Of a stretch of DNA of 64,000 nucleotides, positions 27,172 through 35,181 are shown piece after piece. The notes under the pieces are model-generated. The model was not told the origin of the DNA. It did not search any database and saw nothing but the letters and a program-made list of their open reading frames with translations. The translations under genes and the position numbers were made by a program. This DNA comes from JACVRW01 sp963728155 (GTDB lineage Bacteria; Actinomycetota; Thermoleophilia; Solirubrobacterales; Thermoleophilaceae): the NCBI GenBank assembly GCA_963728155.1, contig CAVSJF010000026.1, positions 217,136-281,135 of the forward strand, read 5' to 3'. Numbering within the stretch: the stretch's first letter is position 1; each line of letters starts with the position of its first letter.

Positions 27172-28215
27172 GTGTCGGGTGCCGACCTCATTCTTCTCGG
27201 CGGGCTGCTCGTGGCCCTCGTCTTCTTTCTGTGGCTCGATCTCCATTTCTTCGCGCGCGGGCGCGAGCCGAGCTTCAAGGAGGCGGCCTGGTGGTCGGTC
27301 GGCTGGCTGGTGCTGTCGCTGCTGGCCGCGCTGCCCGTGCTGTTCCTCGAGGGCAGCGAGGACGCGGTCCTCTACACGACCGTCTACCTGATCGAGCGCT
27401 CGCTCTCACTCGACAACCTCTTCGTCTTCATCCTGCTGTTCTCGTACTTCGGAGTGCCCTACGACCGCCGCCCGCGCCTGCTGTTCTGGGGCATCGTGGC
27501 CGCTCTGGCCATGCGGGGCGCCTTCATACTCGTCGGCAGCGAGCTGATCGAGCAGTTCCATTTCGTGCTCTACCTCCTCGGCGCCGCCCTGATCGTGCTG
27601 GCCTACCGGATCTGGAAGGGCGTCAGCGAGAACGTCGATCCCGACAAGAACCTCATGGTGCGGCTGGTGCGCCGGTTCTTCCCGGTCACCAGCGACTTCC
27701 GCGAGGGCCACTGGTTCGTCAAGGAGGACGGCAAGCGCCACGCGACGCCGCTGTTCCTCTGCCTGGCCGCGATCGTCTTCGCCGACATCGCGTTCGCCAT
27801 CGACTCGATCCCCGCCGCGTTCGCCATCACCCAGGACCCGCTGCTCATCTGGATGGGCAACGTGTTCGCCCTGCTCGGCATGCGGGCGCTGTTCGTGCTG
27901 GTGGAGAGCCTGATCGCTCGCTTTCGCTACCTCGACGAGACCATCGCCGTGGTGCTGGGCCTCGTGGGCGTGAAGCTCCTGATCGAGGAGCTTGTGCCGG
28001 TCGGCCCGATCGTGAGCCTCGCCATCATTCTGGTGGCGTTCACTGTCGGCATCGCCCTCTCGATCCGCGCCGACAGCCGCGATCCCGACGCCGACGAGAA
28101 GCGCGAGCAGCGCGTGGCCGACATGAAGCAGGGCGTCGAGGGCGGTGACGACGGCGGCCCGGACGGCGACGCCGATTCCGAGCAGCAGCACGAGGCGGCC
28201 ACGAGCCGCGAATAG
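27172..28215 (+). CDS. TerC/Alx-family integral membrane protein
   Basis: 347 aa with eight or nine spans. Diagnostic TerC blocks are ERSLSLDNLFVFILLFSYF (acidic residue in the membrane) and ADIAFAIDSIPAAFAIT (the second acidic motif). These Asp/Glu positions are proposed metal sites; relatives are involved in Mn2+ export and in tellurite resistance. A cytoplasmic tail of about 45 residues is highly charged (Asp, Glu, Gln). GTG 27172 follows TAGGCT by 7 nt; GTG 27169 is the alternative. Confidence 0.9.
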   Translation: MSGADLILLGGLLVALVFFLWLDLHFFARGREPSFKEAAWWSVGWLVLSLLAALPVLFLEGSEDAVLYTTVYLIERSLSLDNLFVFILLFSYFGVPYDRRPRLLFWGIVAALAMRGAFILVGSELIEQFHFVLYLLGAALIVLAYRIWKGVSENVDPDKNLMVRLVRRFFPVTSDFREGHWFVKEDGKRHATPLFLCLAAIVFADIAFAIDSIPAAFAITQDPLLIWMGNVFALLGMRALFVLVESLIARFRYLDETIAVVLGLVGVKLLIEELVPVGPIVSLAIILVAFTVGIALSIRADSRDPDADEKREQRVADMKQGVEGGDDGGPDGDADSEQQHEAATSRE

Positions 28216-28216
28216 G

Positions 28217-28540
28217 TCAGGCCGGGGTTCTGCCGGCGAACTGGCGCTCGAGAATCGCGAGCCGCTCGTCCCACTGGGCGCCCACCTCGGCCATCCAGGC
28301 CATGGCCTCGGACATGGGCGCGGGCGTGGGATGAAATAGCACCTCGCGCCCCGACCTGCGCGCGGCCACCAGACCAGCCGCAGACAGCGTGCTCAGATGC
28401 TTCTGCACCGCCTGGCGGCTTACCGGCAGGTCGCGGGCCAGGTCGGTTGCGCTCGCCTCTCCGCCAGCCCCCAGGCGGGCCAGCAGCCGCCGGCGCATGG
28501 GATCGCCGAGGGCGAGGAACACGGCGTCGGCCGTGCTCAT
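28217..28540 (-). CDS. ArsR-family transcriptional regulator
   Basis: 107 aa. The winged helix is clear: LGDPMRRRLLARLGAGGEASA, then the recognition region LPVSRQAVQKHLSTLSAAGLV and the wing RRSGREVLFH. No metal-binding Cys cluster is seen, so the ligand is not obviously a metal; this subgroup often controls an adjacent SRPBCC gene. It overlaps the upstream SRPBCC gene (TGATG). The two palindromes at 28917-28960 upstream of the operon are its likely operators. Confidence 0.85.
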   Translation of the reverse strand: MSTADAVFLALGDPMRRRLLARLGAGGEASATDLARDLPVSRQAVQKHLSTLSAAGLVAARRSGREVLFHPTPAPMSEAMAWMAEVGAQWDERLAILERQFAGRTPA

Positions 28541-28896
28541 CAGCGCGCGCTCATCTCCGGCGTCTGAAGCGGTGGCGCGGAGACCACGAACTCCACACCG
28601 CGCAGGTCGAGCATGGCCAGCGGGCGCGACTCGACAACTCGCAGAATCGTTTCGTCGCCCGCCTCCTCGAGGTCGATCTCCACTCGCGTTGCGTCGTCCT
28701 CCGGGCGCGACCACCAGAACACGAGCCGGCGCGCCTCAACCACCTCTTCGACGAAACCCGTCCTCTCTCCGGCTCGCACCTCACCCGCGGGGCGGAGCTC
28801 GATCGAGGCCTCGTCGCCCAGCCAGGCCGGTTCTCTCAACGAATCCCAGACCTCGTCGGCCGTGGCCGGCAGGGTGATTTCACGGTTCAGCTCCAT
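28540..28896 (-). CDS. SRPBCC (AHSA1-like) small-ligand-binding protein
   Basis: 118 aa. The START/SRPBCC fold is recognised by the opening ITLPATADEVWDSLREPAWLGD, a central VVEARRLVFWWSRP strand and the terminal helix PLAMLDLRGVEFVVSAPP, which is atypical in being short. Such proteins bind hydrophobic ligands in a helix-grip cavity. ATG 28896 is preferred to TTG 28908 because GGAG lies 6 nt upstream. Unusually, the SRPBCC gene precedes the ArsR gene; the more common order is ArsR first. Confidence 0.7.
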   Translation of the reverse strand: MELNREITLPATADEVWDSLREPAWLGDEASIELRPAGEVRAGERTGFVEEVVEARRLVFWWSRPEDDATRVEIDLEEAGDETILRVVESRPLAMLDLRGVEFVVSAPPLQTPEMSAR

Positions 28897-28916
28897 GGCG
28901 GTCTCCAATGCCGAGG

Positions 28917-28934
28917 TGCAACCTCACGGTTGCG
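28917..28934. promoter_or_regulatory. Palindrome GCAACC-TCAC-GGTTGC, likely ArsR operator 1
   Basis: Perfect 6-bp arms (28918-28923 and 28928-28933). It shares the TGCAAC...GTTGC core with operator 2; the centres are 26 bp apart. Confidence 0.55.
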
Positions 28935-28942
28935 CTACGATG

Positions 28943-28960
28943 TGCAACTCTGAGGTTGCA
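28943..28960. promoter_or_regulatory. Palindrome TGCAAC-TCTGAG-GTTGCA, likely ArsR operator 2
   Basis: Perfect 6-bp arms. It lies between the divergent SRPBCC-arsR operon and clpP, 25 nt before the clpP start, so the regulator could repress both. Confidence 0.55.
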
Positions 28961-28984
28961 AGATACACGACAGGAGAGACCGTG

Positions 28985-29620
28985 ATGCAGATCGGCCGCG
29001 CCCAGTCCTCGCTCGTCCCCATGGTCCTCGAGCAGACCTCCCGCGGGGAACGCTCCTTCGACATCTACTCGCGCCTGCTCAACGAACGCATCGTCTTCAT
29101 CGGCCAGCCCATCGACGACGACGTGGCCAACCTCGCGGTTGCCCAGCTCATCCACCTCGAGTCCGACGACCCCGACAAGGACATCGCCGTGTACGTGAAC
29201 TCCCCGGGAGGCTCGCTACACGCGGGCCTGGCCATCTACGACGCCATGCAGTACGTGCGGCCCGACGTGCAGACCCTGTGTTACGGAATGGCCATGTCGG
29301 CCGGCTCGCTCATCCTCACCGGTGGGGCGAAGGGAAAGCGAATGAGCCTGCCCAACGCGCGGATCCTGATCCATCAGCCCTCGTCGGGATTCCAGGGCCA
29401 GTCGACGGATATCGAGATACACGCCCGCGAGATCCTCGAGCTGCGCCGCCTGCTGGAGCAGATCTACGCGCGCCACACCGGCCAGAGCGCCGAGCAGGTG
29501 CACGAGGACATGGATCGCGACCGGTTCTTCAGCGCCGAGGGCGCGGTCGAGTACGGGCTGGTCGATCGCATCATCACCGAGCGCGAGCTCAAGGAGCGCC
29601 CCTCGGGCTTTGCTGCTTGA
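28985..29620 (+). CDS. clpP: ATP-dependent Clp protease proteolytic subunit
   Basis: 211 aa. ClpP forms a tetradecameric serine-protease chamber fed by Clp ATPases. The triad is visible: Ser105 in GMAMSAGS, His130 in ILIHQPS and Asp179 in MDRDRFF. The N-terminus YSRLLNERIVFIGQPIDD and the handle region HAREILELRRLLEQIYARHTG are standard. An RBS (AGGAGAG) precedes ATG 28985. No clpX, tig or second clpP is adjacent, so this is probably a stand-alone paralogue; the ArsR-type operators just upstream suggest conditional expression. Confidence 0.94.
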   Translation: MQIGRAQSSLVPMVLEQTSRGERSFDIYSRLLNERIVFIGQPIDDDVANLAVAQLIHLESDDPDKDIAVYVNSPGGSLHAGLAIYDAMQYVRPDVQTLCYGMAMSAGSLILTGGAKGKRMSLPNARILIHQPSSGFQGQSTDIEIHAREILELRRLLEQIYARHTGQSAEQVHEDMDRDRFFSAEGAVEYGLVDRIITERELKERPSGFAA

Positions 29621-29682
29621 CCCCGCCCGCCTGCCCGCTCAAGTCGGCGGCTGGGAAGCCGATCAGTAGGTGGACGACCCTC

Positions 29683-31950
29683 ATGCTGAAGCCCCTGCCC
29701 GAAGAAGCCCGGCTGCGCGCAGAGCTACACCGCTCTCATGGCGCGTTGGCCCATCTTCAGGAGGTTGGCCGGCTGGGTACCTGGGAGCGCGATGTGACCA
29801 CGGGAGTGGTCGAATGGTCGGACGGCCTTGAGCGGCTGGTCGACCTGGCACCCGATGCCGAACGGAGCCTCGAGACGTGGCTGTCCCTCGTCCACCCGGA
29901 CGACCATGCGCGGGTCGCTGCGATCACCGCCGCGGGCCTCGAAGCGGCGAACAGCTACGAGTACGAGTGCCGGATCCTCACCGGGGGTGAGGAGCGCCTC
30001 ATGCACCTTCACGCGCGCATCACGCGCGACGCCCAGGGCCGTGCCCTGCGAGTGCACGGGGTAATCCACGACCTGACCGACTGGCAGCGCTCCGAGGCCG
30101 CGCTGGCCCAGAGCGAGGCAATCCAGGCCGCGGTGATCGACGTCGCGCTCGATTCGGTGATCGTGATCAACGCCCACGGGCTGGTGGTGGAATGGAACCA
30201 CGCTGCGGAGACCACCTTCGGCTGGTCGCGCGCCGAGGCGGTGGGCCAGGAGCTGGCCGCGCTGATCATCCCTCCTGAGGCCCGCGGGGCCCACCGCAAC
30301 GCGCTGGCCACCGAGGGCGAGTCGCGCATCCTGGGGCAACGGCTCGAGCTGACCGCGCTGCGCCGCGACGGCGACGAGTTCCCGGTCGAGATCACGATCG
30401 TGCCGGTCGAGGGAGAGCGGCCTCTCTACGCCGGCTACCTGCGCGACATAACCGATCGCAAGCAGGCCGAGGAGGCACGCCGGGCGGCCGAGAGCCGCTG
30501 GCGGGCGCTGGTGGAGCAGATCCCGGCGGTCACCTACCTCGGGCGCTTCGACGAGACGGCGTCGACCATCTACATCAGCCCCCAGATCGAGCAGCTCACC
30601 GGCTTCTCGCCGGAGCGCTGGACGGGCTCCCCGGGGTTCTGGCTATCGCGCGTCCATCCCGAGGACGCCGAGCACGCGCGGACCGAAACGGAGGCTCGCT
30701 TTCGCGAGCGCCGCGGCTTCTCGTGCACCTACCGCATCCGCCGCGCCGACGATCAATGGATCTGGGTCGAGGAGCAGAGCACGGTCCTCCACGACGACAG
30801 GGGGGAGCCCGCCTACCTGCAGGGCGTGATGATCGACGTGACCGAGCGTCGCCGCCGCGAGGACGAGCTGCGGGAAGCGCACCGTCTCGAGAGCATCGGC
30901 CAGCTCGCGGGCGGGGTGGCGCACGACTTCAACAACCTGCTCGGCATCATCCAGGGCTACGCCGAGCTGCTCGAGGGCACGGTCCCCGAGGACTCGCAGT
31001 CCGACGTCCACGAGATCCGCCGGGCCGCCGAGCGCGCGGCTGATCTCACCCGCCAGCTCCTGCTCTTCGGGCGCCGAGAGCATGCGCCGCCGGGGGTGGT
31101 CGACGCCAACGACGTGGTGGCCGACCTGCACAACATGCTTCAGCGCACGCTGGGCGAGCACGTCGAGTTCTCGGTCGACCTGGTCCCCGGGTGCTGTTCG
31201 GTGAGGTTGCCGGCCGGCCAGCTCGAGCAGATCCTCGTCAACCTGATCGTCAACGCCCGCGACGCGATGCCGGGCGGTGGGCGCCTCGCGCTGTCCACCA
31301 CACGCGAGGGGGAGCGAATGGTGCTGCGGGTGACCGACACCGGAACCGGGATGACCGACGACGTGGCCACCAACGCCTTCAACCCCTTCTTCACCACCAA
31401 GGAGCAGGGCCGCGGCACCGGCCTGGGGCTGGCCACGGTCTACGGGATCGTGCAGGCAGCGGACGGGAAGGTGGCGTTGGACACGCTCCCCGGGCGCGGT
31501 ACCACCGTGGAGATCGACCTGCCGCTGTGCGAGGAGCAGCCGACCCGGGAGCCCGAGCCGCGGCCCGAACCGCCGCTCGCCGGCCAGGGCGAGACGGTGC
31601 TCGTCGTGGAGGACGAGCAGGCGGTGCGAGAGTTGACCGGGCGCATCCTGGCGGAGAACGGCTACCGGGTGATCGACGCCGCCGACGGCTACCGTGCGCG
31701 CATCCTGTGCGACCACTTCCAAGGCGAGATCGACCTGCTGCTGTCGGATGTCGTGATGCAGGGCATGTCCGGGCGCGAGGTCGCGGAGCAGCTGCGGATG
31801 CTGCGCCCCAACCTGAGGGTGCTCTACATGTCGGGTCACGCGGGCGACGTGCTCGACCATCACGGTTTCGCGGGGCGGGAGCTGCAGCTCCTCGAGAAGC
31901 CCTTCAACCGAGACCGCCTTCTGGCCAGCGTACGCGCAGCGCTTTCCTGA
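29683..31950 (+). CDS. Hybrid sensor histidine kinase with three PAS domains and a receiver
   Basis: 755 aa, without membrane spans. PAS-type units cover roughly residues 30-145, 145-270 and 275-400; the first and third have WxxxVHPDD/WLSRVHPED strands, each followed by a PAC motif. The HisKA site is GGVAHDFNNLLGIIQGYAELL, with phospho-acceptor His414. The ATPase domain has VNLIVNARDAMPGGG (N-box), DTGTGM (G1) and GRGTGLGLATVYG (G2). A Pro/Glu linker leads to a receiver domain with Asp689 (LLLSDVVMQGMSG) and Lys in EKPFN. ATG 29683 is the first start that leaves a normal PAS N-terminus. No output regulator is adjacent, so the partner is unknown. Confidence 0.9.
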   Translation: MLKPLPEEARLRAELHRSHGALAHLQEVGRLGTWERDVTTGVVEWSDGLERLVDLAPDAERSLETWLSLVHPDDHARVAAITAAGLEAANSYEYECRILTGGEERLMHLHARITRDAQGRALRVHGVIHDLTDWQRSEAALAQSEAIQAAVIDVALDSVIVINAHGLVVEWNHAAETTFGWSRAEAVGQELAALIIPPEARGAHRNALATEGESRILGQRLELTALRRDGDEFPVEITIVPVEGERPLYAGYLRDITDRKQAEEARRAAESRWRALVEQIPAVTYLGRFDETASTIYISPQIEQLTGFSPERWTGSPGFWLSRVHPEDAEHARTETEARFRERRGFSCTYRIRRADDQWIWVEEQSTVLHDDRGEPAYLQGVMIDVTERRRREDELREAHRLESIGQLAGGVAHDFNNLLGIIQGYAELLEGTVPEDSQSDVHEIRRAAERAADLTRQLLLFGRREHAPPGVVDANDVVADLHNMLQRTLGEHVEFSVDLVPGCCSVRLPAGQLEQILVNLIVNARDAMPGGGRLALSTTREGERMVLRVTDTGTGMTDDVATNAFNPFFTTKEQGRGTGLGLATVYGIVQAADGKVALDTLPGRGTTVEIDLPLCEEQPTREPEPRPEPPLAGQGETVLVVEDEQAVRELTGRILAENGYRVIDAADGYRARILCDHFQGEIDLLLSDVVMQGMSGREVAEQLRMLRPNLRVLYMSGHAGDVLDHHGFAGRELQLLEKPFNRDRLLASVRAALS

Positions 31951-31970
31951 TCCTCCTCCTGGCCGGGGCG

Positions 31971-33215
31971 ATGGCCGGCTGCTCGTCGTCCGGGGACGAG
32001 GACGAGAACCGGCCGCCGGCGCCGGCGCCGGAGTCGGCCCCGGTCACCGCGGCAGCGCTGACCAAGGACCTGAAGGCCCTTGACGAGATCGCCCGGCGCC
32101 ACGACGGCGACCGGGCCGCGGGCACTCCCGGGTACGACGCCTCGGTGCGTTACGTGGCCGGCCGGCTACGCGAGGCGGGCTGGCGCGTGACTTTGCAGGA
32201 GGTACCGCTGCGGGTGCCGTCGGAGCCCACGCCGGCGCGGCTGTCGATCGCCTCCCTCGGTGCTCTGAAGCCGCTCGTGGACTTTCGCGTCCCGACCTAC
32301 TCGGGCGCGGGTGCGGGAAGCGGTCCGGCGGCCGCAGTTGGCTCGGGCTGCACCGCCTCGGACTTCGATGGCTTGGCGCGCGGGGCGGTGGCGTTCGCCC
32401 GATTCGGCGGCTGCGTGAACCGTGAGAAGGCGCTCAACGCCCGGCGAGCGGGAGCCCTCGCGCTGCTCGTGGAGGGCGGTTCGGCACCCCGCGGGGTGCC
32501 GAGCTCGACACTGCTTTCGCCGCCCGGCCTGCCCGTGCTGGCGGTCGGGCGCCGCGCGGCGCGGGCACTCGAGCCCGGAGTGCGGGTATCGCTGCGCGTG
32601 GACTCCTCGGTCTCCCGCGCGACCACGCAGAACGTGCTCGCCGAGGCGGGCGACGGCAAACGGGTGGTGATGGCGGGCGCCCACCTCGACTCGGTCCCCG
32701 ACGGCCCCGGCATCAACGACAACGCCAGCGGCGTCGCCGCCCTCCTGGCCGCGGCCCGCGCGCTCGGCCCACGACCGCGCGGGCGCGTGCGCCTCGCTTT
32801 CTGGGGGGCGGAGGAGCTGGGGTTGATCGGCTCGCGCCATTACGTCCGGGGGCTTTCGCGCGAGCGCCGGGACGAGATCGCCGCCTACCTCAACCTCGAC
32901 ATGGTGGGCTCTCCCAACGCCGTTCCCGCCGTGTACCGCGACGCCGACGGGCGGCTCGAGCGCCTGATGCGCCGGGTCCACCCGGGAAAGGAGATCGGCG
33001 TGAGCGTCGGCGGGGCCAGCGACCACGCCCCCTTCGCCGAACAGGGCATCCCGGTGAACGGGCTCTACACGGGCTCGTCCGAGCAGGGTCCTGAGGGACG
33101 GCCACGCGACCCGTGCTACCACCTGCCCTGCGACACGCTGAGCAACGTGGACAGGGAGGTGCTGCTGCGGTCGGCGCGGGCGACGGTGAGGGCGCTCAGG
33201 GACTACGCGAAGTAG
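31971..33215 (+). CDS. Secreted M28-family zinc aminopeptidase, probable lipoprotein
   Basis: About 414 aa from ATG 31971. The metal site is intact: GAHLDSVPDGPGINDNASGVAALL (first His and bridging Asp), FWGAEELGLIGS (Glu base and ligand), LNLDMVGS and the final SDHAPFAEQGIP His. A PA-type insert domain lies at roughly residues 90-200. Upstream in the same frame the sequence reads RTRSAFLILLLAGAMAGC, a clear lipoprotein signal with lipobox, but no ATG, GTG or TTG precedes it; only CTG 31947, overlapping the kinase stop, could start it. The true start is therefore probably upstream of 31971. Confidence 0.82.
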   Translation: MAGCSSSGDEDENRPPAPAPESAPVTAAALTKDLKALDEIARRHDGDRAAGTPGYDASVRYVAGRLREAGWRVTLQEVPLRVPSEPTPARLSIASLGALKPLVDFRVPTYSGAGAGSGPAAAVGSGCTASDFDGLARGAVAFARFGGCVNREKALNARRAGALALLVEGGSAPRGVPSSTLLSPPGLPVLAVGRRAARALEPGVRVSLRVDSSVSRATTQNVLAEAGDGKRVVMAGAHLDSVPDGPGINDNASGVAALLAAARALGPRPRGRVRLAFWGAEELGLIGSRHYVRGLSRERRDEIAAYLNLDMVGSPNAVPAVYRDADGRLERLMRRVHPGKEIGVSVGGASDHAPFAEQGIPVNGLYTGSSEQGPEGRPRDPCYHLPCDTLSNVDREVLLRSARATVRALRDYAK

Positions 33216-34291
33216 AACACCAGCCCCAGCACCGCGTACAGCGCCAGCAGCTGGACACCCTCGAACCAGTTCGACTCGCCGTCCTGGGTCACGAGGTTGG
33301 CGATCAGCACCGCGAACAGCAGGCCGCCCAGCTCGTAGCCGTTGAACACCAGCGCCATCGGGGCCGGGCCCACGATGAACGAGAGCACCACGAGCACCGG
33401 CGCCACGAACAGCGCGATCTGGGCGCTCGAGCCGATGGCGATGTTCACCGCCAGGTCCATCTTGTCCTTGGCGGCCACCAGAACGGCCACCCAGTGCTCG
33501 GCCGCGTTGCCCACGATCGCGACAATGAACACGCCCACGAAGAACTGGGACAGGCCGATGTCCTCCGAGGCCTCGGAGATCGACCCGACCAGGATCTCCG
33601 ACATACCACCCACCGCCACCGCAGAGAGCGCGAGGAACACGGCGGCCCGCTTGACCGACCAGTGGTGGGCCTCCTCTTCCTCGCCCCCCTCGTCGAAGGG
33701 GTTGAACACCGCCCGGTGGGTCTTGAGCGAGAAGATCAGCCCGGCCACGTAGGACAGCAGCAGCACGATCCCCACCCCGAGCGAGAGCTTCTCGAGGTCC
33801 GAGCCGAAGTCCACGCGCTCCTCGCCCACGCCGGGCAGTCCGCCCCCGTGAATGAGCTGGAAGATGGCCGGGAAGATCAGGGCGGCGAGCGCGAGGAAGA
33901 GCATGGCCGACTGCGCGTGAGCCGCCGTCTTGTTGAAGGTCTGCTTCTCGCGCGGGAGCCCGCCCACCACCATGGCCGCTCCCATCACCAGCAGGACGTT
34001 GCCGATGATCGAGCCCACGATGGAGGCCTTCACGACCTCCTGCAGGCCCTCCAGCAGGGCGAAGAAGGCGATGATCAGCTCGGGCGCGTTGCCGAAGGTG
34101 ACGTTGAGCAGCCCGCCGATGCCCGGGCCGGTCTTGGCGGCGATGGCCTCCGTTGCCTCACCCATAACCGCGGCGCAGGGGATCACCGCGAGCGCCGCCG
34201 CGCCGAAGATCAGCACCGGGTTGTCGACGTGGATCAGCTCGAGCGCGATCGCTACCGGGATGAAGACGCCGAGGAAGTAAACGGGGCGCAT
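33203..34291 (-). CDS. Calcium/proton antiporter, CaCA/CAX type
   Basis: 362 aa with 10-11 spans. The two alpha-repeat signatures are present: GLLNVTFGNAPELIIAFFAL and FIVAIVGNAAEHWVAVLVA, each with the conserved Asn and Glu. A central acidic loop (DEGGEEEEAHH) matches the acidic motif linking the halves in CAX proteins. It exchanges Ca2+ for H+ at the membrane. ATG 34291 follows TAGGCT by 6 nt. Its end overlaps the convergent M28 gene by 13 nt. Confidence 0.92.
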   Translation of the reverse strand: MRPVYFLGVFIPVAIALELIHVDNPVLIFGAAALAVIPCAAVMGEATEAIAAKTGPGIGGLLNVTFGNAPELIIAFFALLEGLQEVVKASIVGSIIGNVLLVMGAAMVVGGLPREKQTFNKTAAHAQSAMLFLALAALIFPAIFQLIHGGGLPGVGEERVDFGSDLEKLSLGVGIVLLLSYVAGLIFSLKTHRAVFNPFDEGGEEEEAHHWSVKRAAVFLALSAVAVGGMSEILVGSISEASEDIGLSQFFVGVFIVAIVGNAAEHWVAVLVAAKDKMDLAVNIAIGSSAQIALFVAPVLVVLSFIVGPAPMALVFNGYELGGLLFAVLIANLVTQDGESNWFEGVQLLALYAVLGLVFYFA

Positions 34292-34297
34292 GGCGGA

Positions 34298-34303
34298 AGC
34301 CTA
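34298..34303 (-). promoter_or_regulatory. Putative -10 box (TAGGCT), leaderless type, CAX gene
   Basis: 6 nt before ATG 34291 on the minus strand. Confidence 0.5.
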
Positions 34304-34319
34304 GGCGCCCCGGGATTCG

Positions 34320-34652
34320 CTACTCGTCACCCTCGGCGGTGAAGCCCGCTTCCTCGGGATCGGGATCGACTTCCTCGTCGTCGAGCTCCTCCGTGGTGGC
34401 CACCATGCGGCCGTCGCCGCCGTGGTGACGGGCCTGGAAGTTCTCGAGCAGCTCGTCCCGGCGTGACTCGTCGACCGGCACCTCATCGGCGATCAGGACC
34501 CAGTCCGCGCCCTCGAACTCCTCCATGTTGAAGATCTCGCCGTCGATCGATGAGGAGTCGTCGATCACGATCATGATCTCGGTCTGGGGGTTGAGGTAGC
34601 AGCCCGGCCGAACCAGGAGGTCCTCGAGGTCGATGCGTCGTCCGTCAGCCAT
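34320..34652 (-). CDS. Conserved-looking acidic hypothetical protein
   Basis: 110 aa, strongly acidic. An N-terminal strand-rich part carries VRPGCYLNPQTEIMIVIDDS and a central EFEGADWVLIADEVPVDE; the tail is Asp/Glu-rich (DDEEVDPDPEEAGF). No signal peptide. Codon usage and the -10 box TAGGCT 9 nt upstream support a real gene. I do not recognise a family. Confidence 0.65.
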   Translation of the reverse strand: MADGRRIDLEDLLVRPGCYLNPQTEIMIVIDDSSSIDGEIFNMEEFEGADWVLIADEVPVDESRRDELLENFQARHHGGDGRMVATTEELDDEEVDPDPEEAGFTAEGDE

Positions 34653-34661
34653 CTTCGTCGC

Positions 34662-34667
34662 AGCCTA
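34662..34667 (-). promoter_or_regulatory. Putative -10 box (TAGGCT), gene at 34652
   Basis: 9 nt before ATG 34652 on the minus strand. Confidence 0.45.
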
Positions 34668-34688
34668 TACCCGGAAATGGGCCGGGCA

Positions 34689-35099
34689 TCACTCCCCCAG
34701 CGAGCGCAGTTGGCGATCGATCTCCGCCTCGACGTCGAGCGGCTCCTTACCCTGGCGCGCGCGGCGCTCGTTGCGGGCCACCACGAGCTGGCGAACCTCG
34801 TCGCGCAGGCCGGGGTCGGGGGCCGCCGGCGCGCTGGTCAGAGCGGCGATCTCGGCCTCCACGTCGAGCGGCTCCTCGCCGCGGGCCTCGCGGCGCGCCG
34901 ATTTGGCCTCCACCATCTGGCGAATCTCCTCGCGCGCCTCCGCGCTGCCCTCGGGGGCCCCGCGATCGGGCTCCCGGCGCATGTCGAGGCCGCCCTCGCG
35001 GCCCAGGCCGCTGTAGATCCGGCCGCTGCCCCAGTAGGAGGCGGCGGCGATCACAACGGCCAGGATGGACACCACGATGATGATCGTTCCGAAGTCCAC
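34689..35099 (-). CDS. Single-span membrane protein with a duplicated 32-residue cytoplasmic unit
   Basis: 136 aa. An N-terminal span (residues 4-22) is followed by a charged region containing two copies of one unit. Copy 1 runs REEIRQMVEAKSARREARG plus EEPLDVEAEI; copy 2 runs RDEVRQLVVARNERRARQG plus KEPLDVEAEI. Each looks like a short helix-loop-helix resembling SHOCT-type modules. The function is unknown; it could be an assembly or targeting motif. GTG 35099 is the start. It is divergent from the acyl-CoA dehydrogenase gene. Confidence 0.65.
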   Translation of the reverse strand: MDFGTIIIVVSILAVVIAAASYWGSGRIYSGLGREGGLDMRREPDRGAPEGSAEAREEIRQMVEAKSARREARGEEPLDVEAEIAALTSAPAAPDPGLRDEVRQLVVARNERRARQGKEPLDVEAEIDRQLRSLGE

Positions 35100-35127
35100 G
35101 GCTACCTGATGTAACCTATCCTGGAGC

Positions 35128-35147
35128 GATTGACTGACTAATCAATC
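35128..35147. promoter_or_regulatory. Inverted repeat GATTGA-n8-TCAATC upstream of acyl-CoA dehydrogenase
   Basis: Six-bp perfect arms in an AT-richer 20-bp patch between divergent genes, 34 nt before GTG 35182. It could be the operator of a TetR-type fatty-acid regulator, but no such regulator is in the window. Confidence 0.35.
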
Positions 35148-35181
35148 GGGCGCCCGGGCCGGCGCCCGGAATGGAGCATTC

